The notes beneath the pieces are model-generated. The model was given only the letters and a program-made list of their open reading frames with translations, ran no database searches and was not told where the DNA came from. The position numbers were made by a program, and so were the translations under genes. DNA of 64,000 nucleotides from Erythrophleum ivorense (Eukaryota; Streptophyta; Magnoliopsida; Fabales; Fabaceae), in contig JAIUCV010000004.1 of assembly GCA_026724425.1 (NCBI GenBank), positions 5,590,001 to 5,654,000 on the forward strand, written 5' to 3'. Shown here one piece after another: positions 1 to 13,000 of the stretch. How positions within the stretch are numbered: position 1 is the stretch's first letter; each line of letters starts with the position of its first letter.

Positions 1-2068
1 GTTTTCTTTGATCATATTAAATATGACAAAAGATATTAACCTGACTATTGGAAAATTGTTCCATCATATCCAAATTTTCAATGTATTGCGAGACACTTAA
101 GCTAGAGTTATGATGTTCAATAAAGTATGCATTAACTTTTACTTTCAGAATCATAACTTTGCCAATTAGTCCATTGAGTTGTTGTGGGAATGAGTGAAAC
201 CTTCCCTCTTGGAAATATACAAAGAAACACATGTAAGTCATAAACTTTAAATTAGAATTTTATTTTAAAGCAATTGTCAATGGATTAGATTACCTCTTTA
301 AGTTGCTCTAATAAAACTATAGCTAACGTGTCAATCAATTATGATGCCAAATAATTAAAAAAGACAACTGAAAGTTTGTCGGTGTCATCAGTGACTGTGA
401 AGTGTACTTTGAACCTATAACGGAAGAAAAAAATTAATTATAACTTTCAGAATGTATTACAATGGTAACCATTAATAGAAAGGAATTAATCTATTACTTG
501 GGTTCAAGCTCATGGATGTTATCGTCACAGTTCTTACAAAAAATGCCACCATTTCTTGGTTTAGGCTTAGAGTCACATTTTGGGCAACCATCATAGGTCC
601 ATTCATAGCTCGTTTCCAGCTTTTGAATATTTGCTTTGATTACAACATCACATTCCTGATCAAGAGATAGCTATCAATGAACATAAACTATGACATCTAT
701 TTCCAAATAACATATGAAGGGAAACAACTTTTGTGATCTCATTTAGGTCAGAAATAGAAATCTTCTCAGAGCAAAAATGCATAGAAGTAGTAGATGAATG
801 AGGAGTTTTAAAGGGTATCATTTGGGATAAGCATTGTGACATTGCAGAAGATTCTTGCACGCTATGATGATTTGTAAAAATATAAGATTAATAAATTTTC
901 AATGTAGTAATTACATCACCTAGAAAGTACTCTGTAGAACACTACCTTTCAATCAGACTTTACACCTTCAGTATATTAGGATTGTACATTATCTTTGTTG
1001 CTGATAAGGAGTTACAAATTTGAACATCATTTGAAAAGATTGCACACATAGATGTCATTTTAAAATAATGAATACAAAGAAAAGATGGATTCAACATTAA
1101 TAAAAGCACATATATAGTTGAACGCTTGAAGTAGATTATTGCCATTTATGTTCAACCTTCCTAATTGAATGACGACAACTATAGGGAGCTTTGCATCGTC
1201 TTGCTTGCTATGGTAGGCATTTGACGCACATTCACCAAATAGAACACAGTTCACAGAATTATCCCTGCAACAATAAATTTGCAATACAGATGAAGATATA
1301 TGATCTTGCATAAGTTGGCATTAAAATAAAGCAGTTGCAACCATGAAGAATTACTGTTGGCCAGAGATGGCAAAAGTCAGTCTATACAAGTTTTCACCAT
1401 TACACCAAGATTCATGGAACGTACCATAAGATTTGAGGAAGCCCATTACATTTACTTAAAAATTGAAAAGAAAAAAATAGGATATAAAAGATCATTTTTT
1501 AAATAGAGATTATAACTAACTAAAGAAAACATGATTGACAAGGTAGATTAATTATTACCAAAGCTATAGGCATTGAGTGGAATTGATAATGTCTTTAATT
1601 GGTACAAAGCTATAGGCATTGAGTGGAATTGATGCCTTAAAAGATCTGACATATGTTTTCTGGTGGAATGTAATCTTCCATGCGTGAGAGGTAGCCCTAT
1701 ATTGGCATGTGTTATCCTCAACTTCAAAATTCTCGAACAAATAAAATTGTCCTTTGACTGACTCCTTTTTAAATTGTTCAAGACAATTTTTATGCTTTTA
1801 TATTGGCTTGTATTTTACTTCCCTGTATCATTATAGCCATAAAGAAAATAGAAATGACAAATAATGGACAATACATAACATGTAAAAAACATTAACAGTA
1901 GACGACATCTTACCTCTTCATCAAGTAAAACCATGGATATGCTCCATATTTTATGAGGTGGATTTTTGCACCTGTAATTCCATTTTCTTATAACCCTTGC
2001 AATGATGCACCATGTCTCCTTCTCATCATTGATATCTTTGATAAAATCGCATCTGGTGTGAACCATGT
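1..2068 (-). pseudogene. RPA1-like (replication protein A 70 kDa DNA-binding subunit) gene, decayed, left-truncated
   Basis: Reading down the minus strand, the pieces follow the order of plant RPA1-type single-stranded-DNA-binding proteins. An exon at 2068-1914 carries an N-terminal OB-fold (KETWCIIARV, SISMVLLDEE) and ends at a GT donor. About 1790-1600 holds the second strand set (ATSHAWKITFH, ASIPLNAYSF). An exon from 1264 down to about 1070 has VNCVLFGE and LPIVVVIQLGR. About 850-500 holds the linker and a C4 zinc finger (CPKC then CKNC). About 420-294 has FKVHFTVTDD, and about 222-46 has LNGLIGKVMILKVKVN. The gene should continue past the left edge. Decay signs: an in-frame TAA at 341-339 in the C-terminal OB-fold, a 29-bp duplication that would add a stop after the SFV segment, and loss of frame near 1070-960. 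RPA1 paralogues of this kind are often expanded in plants. Family assignment is firm. The pseudogene call is likely, but cryptic splicing could rescue parts. Confidence 0.75.
1559..1633. repeat. 29-bp perfect direct duplication in the RPA1-like gene
   Basis: Positions 1559-1587 and 1605-1633 are identical over 29 bp, separated by 17 bp. The repeat covers the end of the RPA1-like exon encoding IPLNAYSF (minus strand). The exon end and potential donor region therefore occur twice. Reading on through the spacer reaches an in-frame stop inside the second copy. Confidence 0.9.
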
Positions 2069-2767
2069 TAAGGAAGTAAATGATTGGAAGCTGTGAAGCA
2101 CCTAAAAAAAATGATGACAATCCTTCTAATTGAAATAAAATTTTGAAGGATATGATGAAATATAAAATCTTAGTTTCTAGGGGCTATATATAAACAATGT
2201 GTATAAATAATTGTGAATTGTGAGTTATGTAGATGGAGAGAGTTCCTGCCATTGACAGATCTTGAAAGTTGGATTGTTTGACACCGAATGGGTTGGGAGA
2301 AAACATCATCATCATTGATGATGACAGTTGAAATATTTTTAGCTTCCTATGTTGAAATTTATAATGTAGTCGACAATATTGTAAGATGATAGACATTGAG
2401 GAAAATGCATTACATTGTTTTTATATTTGGTCATTAAAACTCTTATGGAAAAGAGAATAAATTGAAAAGTTTATGGAAAATAAAAAAAGTTCAATTAATG
2501 AGGATAATTGCTCTCTTAATTATTTTGAAAAATACTCCCATTATCAAAACACCATAAAAAGAATTTTACTAATTGGTCATGATATATCACATATAGGTTG
2601 GCTAAAGAATTTTTCTGACTGCACGCAACCCAAGAGAAGCTGTTACTGTAGAACGAACAGTCTCTGAGAGAAGCCGACACTGGTCATCGGCTAGCTCATA
2701 GGATTTGTATTATATAGTTGATATTGAAAGAATTTTACTTTTTTAAACTATTTTCTTTGTATATATA

Positions 2768-2828
2768 TGGGCCTTTCAATTGGGCCATGGGTTTTAAATG
2801 GCCCGACCAGACCCACTCGCTAGGGTTT
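2768..2828 (+). promoter_or_regulatory. Ribosomal-protein promoter: two site II motifs and a telo-box
   Basis: TGGGCC occurs at 2768-2773 and again at 2781-2786. TAGGGTTT, the reverse complement of the telo-box AAACCCTA, is at 2821-2828, about 90 bp before the RPL18A start codon. Site II plus telo-box is the known arrangement in plant ribosomal-protein and growth-related promoters, where it supports TCP-dependent expression in dividing cells. The motifs are seen directly; the function is inferred from family knowledge. Confidence 0.8.
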
Positions 2829-2915
2829 TGCTTTTATCCTTATACTCTTACCAACAGATCCAAACCGAAGACCCGTCTGCGCAGTTGCATCATCTCCTAG
2901 CATCTGTCGTCCCAA

Positions 2916-5149
2916 ATGGTTTCCTTCAGGGTAATGCACCACTGGCTTTATGGCATTTTATGGGTTTTGAATTTTCTTTTAATTGTTTCTGAGGAAATGA
3001 GTTCGTTCGTTTCGATTATCTTTTTTTTTTTTTTGGGTGAAGTTTTGAGGTGTTTACAACGGTTGTTTGGTTGTGTGGAAACAGTTTCACCAGTACCAGG
3101 TGGTGGGAAGGGCTCTTCCCACTGAAACAGATGAGCATCCCAAGATCTACCGTATGAAGCTTTGGGCCACCAATGAGGTCCGTGCCAAATCCAAGTTCTG
3201 GTGCGTTATAATCTTCTCATTGTATTTCCATTTGTTTGGATGATGAGAAAATGCACGAAAGAAAAAAGAATTCCCATATTAAACTTAACTAAATTCAAAT
3301 TTTGATTCCTGAAAAATATAACTGATTTGTGTTTTATCCTGAATCAAACATACTGTATAGTTTGATCCTCAATTTCTTTTATTTTGGTTCAATTCAGTCC
3401 TTTTGTTAGCTTACAAAAGGAATAAGTTGAGCCCAAAATAAGAAAAATCGAGGAGTCAATCATACCTTATGTTGTTTCAGGAACAAAGCTCAAACCCTTC
3501 ATATTTTTCAACGCCAAAATTTGAAGTTAGTAAATTTGCTTGTATGTATATATGTGAATGATTCAGAAAATCATAGATACTGCATCCTTTGTGTAGAAAG
3601 TATAATGAAGCCTCAATTCAATAGAATTTTGAAGCCCAAAATTTCTGTATAGAATCTAACTCTCGAGAATAATGTTTTGACCTTCATTTGATCTGTTCAT
3701 ACTATATTAATGAAACGGATTCCATCCTTTGAAATAAATGACGTTAACTGGCTCTTATTTCCCTCCCTAACAATTTTCTTGACCATAGATGGCCCCATCC
3801 ATCCTTTTGGATGAAATAAGAATGTTGCTTGTTTTATATATATTCGTTAAATTAAATAATTGTATGTATTCTATGTCTTAAAAAAATGATATCAGGTGTT
3901 TTTCTTTTGTTTTTAATTTTGTAGGTATTTCTTGAGAAAGCTGAAGAAGGTCAAGAAAAGCAACGGGCAAGTGCTAGCCATCAACGAGGTATGCATCTCA
4001 AATATCCTTCTAGCCTCCCATAATATCCCTTTTGACATTATAAGATTCATTCTACAAGTAAAAATGAGCTACACTGAGCATTAACTTTTAAATTGAGAAG
4101 TGCTTATCACAGTGAAAGATGCATTGGGGAGAAAATTCTGCCTTTCATGGCTGCACTTTTGTATGCTGTTGCTTTGAAATTCATACTGGTCTTTGGATAG
4201 GCTGGGTAAATCATGGGAAGAGATATAAAATTATAAAATTTATGAAGAGGTTTCAAGCATGGAACCAACCAAGGTATATTGGTAGTTCACTTCAACATAT
4301 AAACCGACAATTTTCATTTTTTCATTTGGTGGGCAATTGTATGATCTACAAGGCTATAGGAAAATGTAGCCAGGGGACACTGGAGGTGGAAGAATTTGAA
4401 GCCAGGATTCAGGACACTGCGTGAATGAATACTCTTATTTTTTTGTCACTCAATAGTCTTATATGCTAATCTCTTGAAACTCATGCGTCATAAATTTGAG
4501 TACCTACATGTTGGAAAGAATACTTGTTGGAGATTCTTAAGTAAAGTTGGTTTACAAAAAATATGGAGACCAAACCGATTATGAAGAAACACTTAAATAT
4601 GTTGGGCACTTTTTGGAAGGGGATCTATCTTTGACATACTTATATATCTCTTCATAATTGGTTTAGCCTACCTTAGAATTTTAATACATTTTGTTTCGGG
4701 GTGGGGTGGTGGCATTGTTTCCAATTTGTTAGCTTCAGTTGTATTTCAGGCTCTGATTTCTATCTCCTCAGATGAGATAACTTGCTTTTAACATTTGATG
4801 ATTGCAGATTTTTGAGAAAAACCCAACCAAGATTAAGAACTATGGAATTTGGCTGCGATATCAGAGTCGAACTGGTTATCACAACATGTACAAGGAATAC
4901 CGAGATACCACTCTCAATGGTGCTGTTGAACAAATGTACAATGAAATGGCATCGCGTCACCGGGTGAGGTTTCCATGCATCCAGATCATCAAGACCGCCA
5001 CCATCCCAGCAAAGCTGTGCAAAAGAGAGAGCACCAAGCAGTTCCACAACTCTAAAATCAAGTTCCCATTGGTGTTCAAGAAGGTTAGGCCACCAAGTAG
5101 GAAGCTAAAGACAACATACAAGGCATCCAGGCCGAACTTGTTTATGTGA
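2916..5149 (+). CDS. RPL18A: 60S ribosomal protein L18a (eL20)
   Basis: This encodes a structural protein of the cytosolic large ribosomal subunit. Exons are 2916-2930, 3085-3200, 3925-3988 and 4808-5149. All introns are GT-AG, the frames join exactly, and the total is 178 residues, the usual length. The first exon encodes only MVSFR. The next begins FHQYQVVGRALPTE, followed by KIYRMKLWATNEVRAKSKFW, which are hallmark eL20 segments. Exon 4 contains NPTKIKNYGIWLRYQSRTG and ends KASRPNLFM then TGA. The protein is rich in Lys and Arg as expected. The start is fixed by the family N terminus and the tiny first exon, common in plant ribosomal genes. The gene sits divergently next to the RPA1-like pseudogene. 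No damage is seen, so it is probably functional. Confidence 0.95.
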
Positions 5150-7069
5150 TTCAGATAATCACATTCCCTGCTTTTCGTTTAGAAGCAGCTTGATTTGTTA
5201 GTAAACTTAGGAAGAGCTAGAGAAACTAATCGCACAGCACCAAACTTCATTACCTGCAACTAAAAGCTTTCAAGTTTTGAGCATTTAGTTTTGGAAAGTT
5301 GATTTCATATTTTGATTATTTTTTTGGATTTCATATTTTGCTGATTCGCATGAATTTGATCATTGCCAGTTTTGAATTTAATGATTTATTTTGGCTTTGT
5401 TTGAGTTTTCTAGTTTATCATTACTTGATGTTTTCCTTAGAAGTTTATATCTAATAAGTGCTTATCTGAAAGATATAATGTAACCTTTTCTTACTCATTT
5501 AACAATAACTTGTATTAGATTATTCGAATTGAGTTTATTAATATTATGATATAGTGGAAGTTTATAACTAATAAAATAAAAAAGGATTATACATATATAT
5601 AAAACTAGTATTATATTTTAAACATATTATCCAATAGTGTATTTTTTTAGCTTGCTATTGTTAGATAAAAAATTTAAAGCTACATTTAGTTTTTTAAAAT
5701 ATTATTTAAGTTAAAGTTAGAGAGTTAATGTATAAATGATAAAATGAGGTTTCTTGATTTTGACGCTATCAATATTTAGAGATTTATTTAGTCAAATGAA
5801 TTTGGTTGTAGCGATGACATTTTAGTTGAGACTATTAGCTTGATCAGCTCGTTATTTTTAGTGATTGCATTGGTAAAAAAAAATGATTAAGACCTGCGTT
5901 GGGCTAAACTCTGGGATATTCACATAGATTTACTTAATCATTATTTGAATATATTGTACTAAAAATGAGATTCTTAGTAAAACAAATTAAAAAAAATTAA
6001 CAATGTTTTAGTTGTCACATGTGCAAAAAATACTTTTTTTTTTAAGTTTTGACTTAGCATACAAAATAGTGGCATCAAGTAAAATATTGATTTAATTAGA
6101 AAAGCACATCAAAATAGTGTAGTTTGCTTCATTATGGTCGAAAAGATATGCACAAATAAATAAATACATTAGTACCATATATGCTAAAACAAGGTTACAT
6201 ACTAAGGTGTTCCCTAACGTGGATCCATTTCATAAAATAATTGTAAGATCATATCCTTTTGAGAATTTTATCCCTTAAAAATTTTGTCTTTAATATGGGA
6301 GATCATTTTCTTTTGAGAACTCTATCTCTTAGAAATCATCTCTTTTTGAGAACCCTATCTCCCTATTAGTAATGATTTATGACCTTGTTATAAACGAAAT
6401 GTGCCAAATTAATTATAAAAACAGTCAATCGAATCCATAAGCATAAAATTTAACTAGACTATATATATATATATGTTTTAATCAATGAGCCTACAAATTG
6501 TCTACATAAATTCTATTAAAACCCTTTGTCATCATTAAAGTGTCTTTAAAGCCTCATAGTTCAAGTTCAATATGTAAGACAATGGGTATCCATGTATGGG
6601 AATTGTTAGGAGTCAATCTTCCATACATTAGAATCAAGATATAGGTATTTAAAATAATAGTCCTCTATATATGAGAATAGTTATAGGTTAGTCTTCTATA
6701 TACATAAATAAGTATCATTGTATCTTAGTTAAAGCGGTTTTCCATAAATAAGAATAGTCCTAATTTAGTCTTCTATATATGTGGTCTATAAAAATTTTTT
6801 TAACATAATAATTCTATAATTGAGAATTAATTTATAACATTTTTTTAGAGTTCTAGAAGAATTAAATATAGCAATTATGGAATATTAAAAATATCTCAAA
6901 AATGTAGTATAGTATACTAAAAATGCAATATGCATGTCTATATTGGAATATAAAATTAGAAAATTTTATTTATAATAATAATACTATCACATAATCAATT
7001 ATGAAATCTTTATAAGTTATTTGGAGCCATTAAAATATATTCAATAAGAATGTTATAACAAATGCGTGT
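5150..7069. other. AT-rich intergenic stretch downstream of RPL18A
   Basis: The first ~250 bp are the likely 3' UTR of RPL18A. The remainder is very AT-rich with no convincing reading frame. Short degenerate repeats built on TTTTGAGAA...TATCTC lie at about 6245-6365. A TA run is at 6461-6474. I see no gene here. Confidence 0.6.
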
Positions 7070-10000
7070 AGAAGAACTAGCAAAGGCATTTGTAGAAAAT
7101 TTGATGATAAGGGTTTGAATCCTTAAAGAGGTGAAATGCTTTTCTATTTTCTCAACCAATTAAAATAAGCTATATATATATATATATAACTTTGTACATA
7201 TAATAGTTTTATTTATAGCTAAGTTGGTGAAGTTAAAATTTGTAACTAAAAAAGACATGGGTTTGAACCATATTGGTGAAAATTTAGTTTTTTTTTTTCT
7301 TTTTGAGGGAGATAGAACATAACCCATTACCACCTTTTTCTTTTTGTAATATCATTCTACTTTCATCTATAATTTGCATATTCACTCTTAATGTACCTAT
7401 ATTAATTTTTATTGTGAAACCATCATGCAAATATGTAAATAAACACTTTAAACTATTAAATTCCTATTTAGAATGAGAATCATAATATCTAACTTAAGTA
7501 CTTGAGGAGAGAGAAAGGAGAGGTAGGGAGAGAAACTTTTACTATGTGTATTCTTTATTCTTTCTATCTTTGCAAATCTTAGTTTTTATTCATAACTTGA
7601 TCAATTATATCTATAAGCAAACTAAAATCTACAAAATCATGGCTTAGATGTATGGACATATAAACCAACTTATAATTCATACCGGCACAAATTTAGGTCT
7701 TTTGTTTCCTTTTTTTTGTGCGCAAAACATAGCCTTCATTTTCATCTTTTTCTTTTTGTAATGTCACTATCCTTTTAGTTACACTTTGCATACTCATTCT
7801 TAATGTACTTAAATTTTGTAGCAAAAGGGGTCATGGGTTCAAACCATACAAATAGAAATTTAGTTCATTGTTTTTTGTGAAGAATGTAGCTCCTATTTCC
7901 ATCTTGTTCTTCATGTAACTTCATTATCAATCTACAATTTGCATATTCAATCTTAATATACTTAATTTAATTTTTATTGTAAAACCATCATGCAAACATG
8001 TGAATAAGCACTTTAAACTACCAAATTCTGACATAGAACAAGAATTATAAGATCTAATCCGAAGCCCCTAAGGAGAGAGAAAGAAGAGCTAGAGAAAGAA
8101 ATTCCTTTGTTTTATCCTTCCAAATTCTAGTTTCTATTCATAACATGATTATTCATATCTATGGGCAAATTTAAATCTACAAAATCATGGTTTAAATGTA
8201 GTTGGCATATAAACCAACTTATAATTTGTATTGGTAGAAATTTAGGTTTATTTTTTTTTCCTTTTTACGTGTACCCTATTTCCATCTTCTTCTTCTAGTA
8301 ACTTTACTATCCTTTTATCTACAACTTGTATATTCACCCTTAATGCACCTAAATTAATTTTTATTTTGAAACCATTATGCAAACATGCAAATAAACATTT
8401 TAAACTACTTAATTCCTACTTAGAACAAGAATCATCATATCTAATCTTAAGCCCTCAAGGAGAGAGAAAGAAGAGGTACCATGAGAAACTTTTACTATTT
8501 GTGTTCTTTCATCTCTCTATTCTTATAAATCCTAGTTTTTATTCATAACCTAATCATGCATATCTATAAGCAAACTTAAATCAATAAAATCATGGCTTAG
8601 ATATATTGGCATATAAACGAACTTATAATTTATATTGGTAGAAATTTAGGTTCTTTCTTTTTAGTGTAGAATGTAGCTTATATTTCCATCTTTTTCTTCT
8701 TGTAACTTCGCTATCATTTCATTTACAATTTGCATCTTCACTTTTAATGATACCTAAATTAAATTTTATTGTGAAACCATCATGTAAACATGTAAATAAA
8801 CACTTTAAAGTACTAAATTTTGACTTAAAACAAGAATCATCATATGTAATCTGAAGGCCTTGAGAAGAGAGAAAGAAGAAGGAGGAATCAAAACTTTCAC
8901 TACTTGTATTCTTTCTCCTTTTTATAATTGTAAATCCTAGTTTTTATTCATAACTTGATCATATATATACATGAGAAAACTTAAATCTACAAAATTATTG
9001 CTTATATATAGTTGGCATAAACCAACTTATAATGCATACTAGCATAATTTAGTTTTTTTTTTAAGTGTAGAATGTAGCCCCCATTTCCTTTTTTTTTTTT
9101 TTGTAATTTCGCTATCCTTTCATCTACAACTTGCAAATTCACTCTTAATGCACCTAAATTAATTTTTATTTTGAAACCATCATGCAAACATATAAATAAA
9201 TACTTTAAATTACAAAATTCTTACTTAGAATAAGAATCATCATATCTAATTTGAAGCTTTCGAGGAGAGAGAAAGGAGAGGTAGAGAGAGAAAATTTTAC
9301 TATTTGTATTCTTTTTCATTTCTATCCTCCCAAATCTTAGTTGTTATTCATAACTTATCATCTATATACATAAGGAAACTTAAATCTACAAAACATAGCT
9401 TAGATGTAGTTGGCATAAAAATCAATTTATAATTGATACTAGCAGAAATTTAGCCTTTTTTGTTGTTGTTGGTGTAGAATCTAACCTTCATTTCTATCTT
9501 CTTCTTCCTAAGACTACTATCATTTTATCTACAAATTGCATATTCACTATTAATGTACCCAAATTATTTTTTATGGTGAAACCATCATGCAAACAAGTAA
9601 ATAATCACTTTAAACTGCTAAATTACTACTTAGAATAAGAATTATCATATTTAATCTCAAGCCCCTGAGAAGAGAGAAAGAAGAGGTAGAGAAAAAAACT
9701 TTTGCTACTTATATTTTTTCTTCTTGCTATTCTTCTATATCCTAATTTTTATTCATAACTTGATTATGCATATCTATAAGCAAATTTAAATCTACAAAAT
9801 CTTGACTGAGATATAATAAGCATATATACCAACTTATAAATTATATTGAAATAAATTTAGGTTTTTGTTTTTTGAGGTGTAGAACATAGCCCTCAATTCT
9901 ATCTTTTTCTTCTTATAATTTCACTATCCTTTGTTCTACAACTTGCATTTTCACTTTTAATGTATCTAAATTAATTTTTATTGTGAAATCATCATGTAAA

Positions 10001-13000
10001 CTTGTAAATAAGCACTTTGAACTACTAAATGCCTAAACAGAACAAGAATCATCATATCTAATCTGAAATCCCCAAAGAGAGACAAAGAAGAGAAAGAGAG
10101 AAAAACATTCATTGCTTGTATTATTCCTTTTTCTTTTTATTTTTTTAAAATCCAAATCCTAGTTTTTATTCATAACTTGATTATACATATCTATAAGCAA
10201 ACTTAAATCTACAAAATCATGGCTAAAACATAATCAATATACCAACTTATAATTTATATTAGTAGAAATTTAATTTTTTTTTTTGGTTGCAAAACGTAAC
10301 CCTATTTCCATCTTCTTCTTCTTGTAACTTCACTATCATTTTATCTACAATTTGCATATTCACTCTTAATGTAGCTAAATTAATTTTTATTGTGAAATTA
10401 TCATGAAAATATGTAAATAAACACTTTAAACTACTAAATTTCTATTTAGAACAAGAATTATCAAATCTAATCTTAAGCCTCTAAGGAGAGAGGAAGAAGA
10501 AGTAGAGGGAAACTTTTATTACTTGTATTCTTTCTTTTAACCCTTTTAAATTCTAGTCTTTGTTCATAACCTGGTTAGGCATATCAATAAGCCAACTTAA
10601 ATCTTCAAAATCATAACTTTAACATAGTTAGCATATAAACCAATGTATAATTCATATTAGCAAAAATGTAGTTTTTTTTGTGGGATAGAATGTAGCCTTC
10701 ATTTCCATCTTTTTTTTTTCTTCCTATAACTTCATGATCCTTTCATATACAAATTGCATATTTACTCTTAATGTAACAAAAGGGGTCATGGGTTTGAACC
10801 ATACTAGTAGAAATTTATTTCTTTAATTTTACTTTTTTGGCATAAGATGTAACCCTTATTTCTATTTTATTCTTTTTGTAATTTCACCATCCTTTTATCT
10901 ACAATTTGCATAATGTACTTAAATTAATTGTTATTGTGAATCCATCATTCAAACATGTAAATAAACACTTAAAACTATTGAGTTCCTACTTAGAACAAGA
11001 ATCATTATATCTAATTTTAAGCCCCCGAGGAAAGAGAAAGAAGAGGTAGAGAGAGAAACTTTTACTACTTGTAATCTTCCTTCAATATATTTTTTCAAAT
11101 CCTAATTTTTATTCATAACTCTATCATGCATATCTATAAATAAACTTAAATGTACAAAATCATGACTTATATGAAGTTGGCATATAAACCATCTTATAAT
11201 TCATTTTGGTGGCATTTTATTTACTTCTTTCTTTTAATGTAGAACGTAGCCTTTATTTCCATCTTCTTCTTGTAACTTCACTATCCTTTTATCTACATTT
11301 TGCGTATTCACTTTTAATGTACCTAAATTAATTTTCATTGTGAATTTATCATGCAAACACATAAATAAACACTTTAAACTACTAAATTTCAACTTATAAC
11401 AAGAATCATTATATCTAATCTTAGGCCTTGGAGGAGAGAGAAAGAAGAGGAAGAGAGAGAAACCTTCTCCACTTGTACTCTTCCTTCTTTCTATCCTTTA
11501 AAATCTTAGTTTTTATTTATAACTTGATCATGTATATTTATAAGCCAATTTAAATATAACAAATCGTGGCTTATATATAGTTGGCATATAAACCAACTTA
11601 TAAGTCATATTGGCAGAAAATTATTATTAGTTTGTTTAGGTGCAGAACACAACCCACTTTTCCATCTTTTTCTTTACGTAACCTCACTATTTTTTCATCT
11701 ACAATTTGCATTTTCAATCTTAATATACCTAAATTGATTTTTATTGTGAAACCATCATGCAAACTTATAAATAAACACTTTAAACTACTAAATTCTTATT
11801 GAAAACAAGAATCATCATATCCAATCTTAAATCCCCAAGGAGAGAGAAAAAATAGATAGAGAGAGAAACTTTCACTACATATATTTTTCCTTTTTTTTTA
11901 ATCTTTTTAAATCCTAGTTTTTATTCATAATTTGATCATACATATCTATAAGCAAACTTGAATCTACAAAATCTTGGCTAAGATGTAATCAATATATAAA
12001 CCAACTTATAAATCATATTGATAGAAACTTACTTTTTTGTCCTTTTTCGTTGCAAAACGTAGCTCCCATTTCCGTTTTGTTTTTCTTGTAATTTCACTAT
12101 TCTTTCATCTACAATTTGCATATTCATTCTTAATGTACCTAAATTAATTTTTATTATAAAATCATCATGCAAACATATAAATAAACACTTTAAACTACTA
12201 AATTGTTACTTAGAATAAGAATCATTAAATCTAGTCTCAAGTCCCTAAGGAGTGAGAAAGAAGAGGTACATTGAAAAACTTTTATTACTATTATTCTTCC
12301 TTCTTTTAATCCTTCCAAATCTTTGTTTTTATTCATAACTTGATTGAGCATATCAATAAGCAAACTTAAATCTTCAAAATCATAACTTTGATGTAGTTTC
12401 ATATAAACTAACATATAATTCATACTAGCAGAAAATTTTGTGTGTGTGTGTGTAGAATGTAACCTTTATATCCATCCTTTTCTTCTTGTAACTTCACAAT
12501 CCTTTCATCAATAAATTGTATAGTCACTCTTAATGTACTTAAATTTTGTAACTAAAGGGGTCATGGGTTCAAACCATATAAGCAAAAAATTAGTTATTTT
12601 ATTTTTTGGTGTAAAATGTAACCTTTATTTCTATCATCTTCTTCTTGTAACTTCACTGTCCTTTTATCTACAATTTGCATATTCACTACTTAAATCAATT
12701 CTTATTGTGAATCCATCATGCAAACATGTAAATGAATACTTTAAACTACTAAATCCCTACTTAGAATAAGAATCATCATATCTAATTTTAAGCCCCCAAG
12801 GAGAGAGAAAGAAGAGGTAGAGAGAGAAACTTTCACTACTTTATTCTTCCTTCGTCTAATCTTTTCAAATCTTAGTTTTTATTCATAATTTGATCATGCA
12901 TATTGATAAGAAAATTTAAATCTACAAAATGATGACTTTAATGTAGTTGGTATATAAACCAACTTATAATTTTAATTGGCAGAAATGTAAGATTTTTTCT

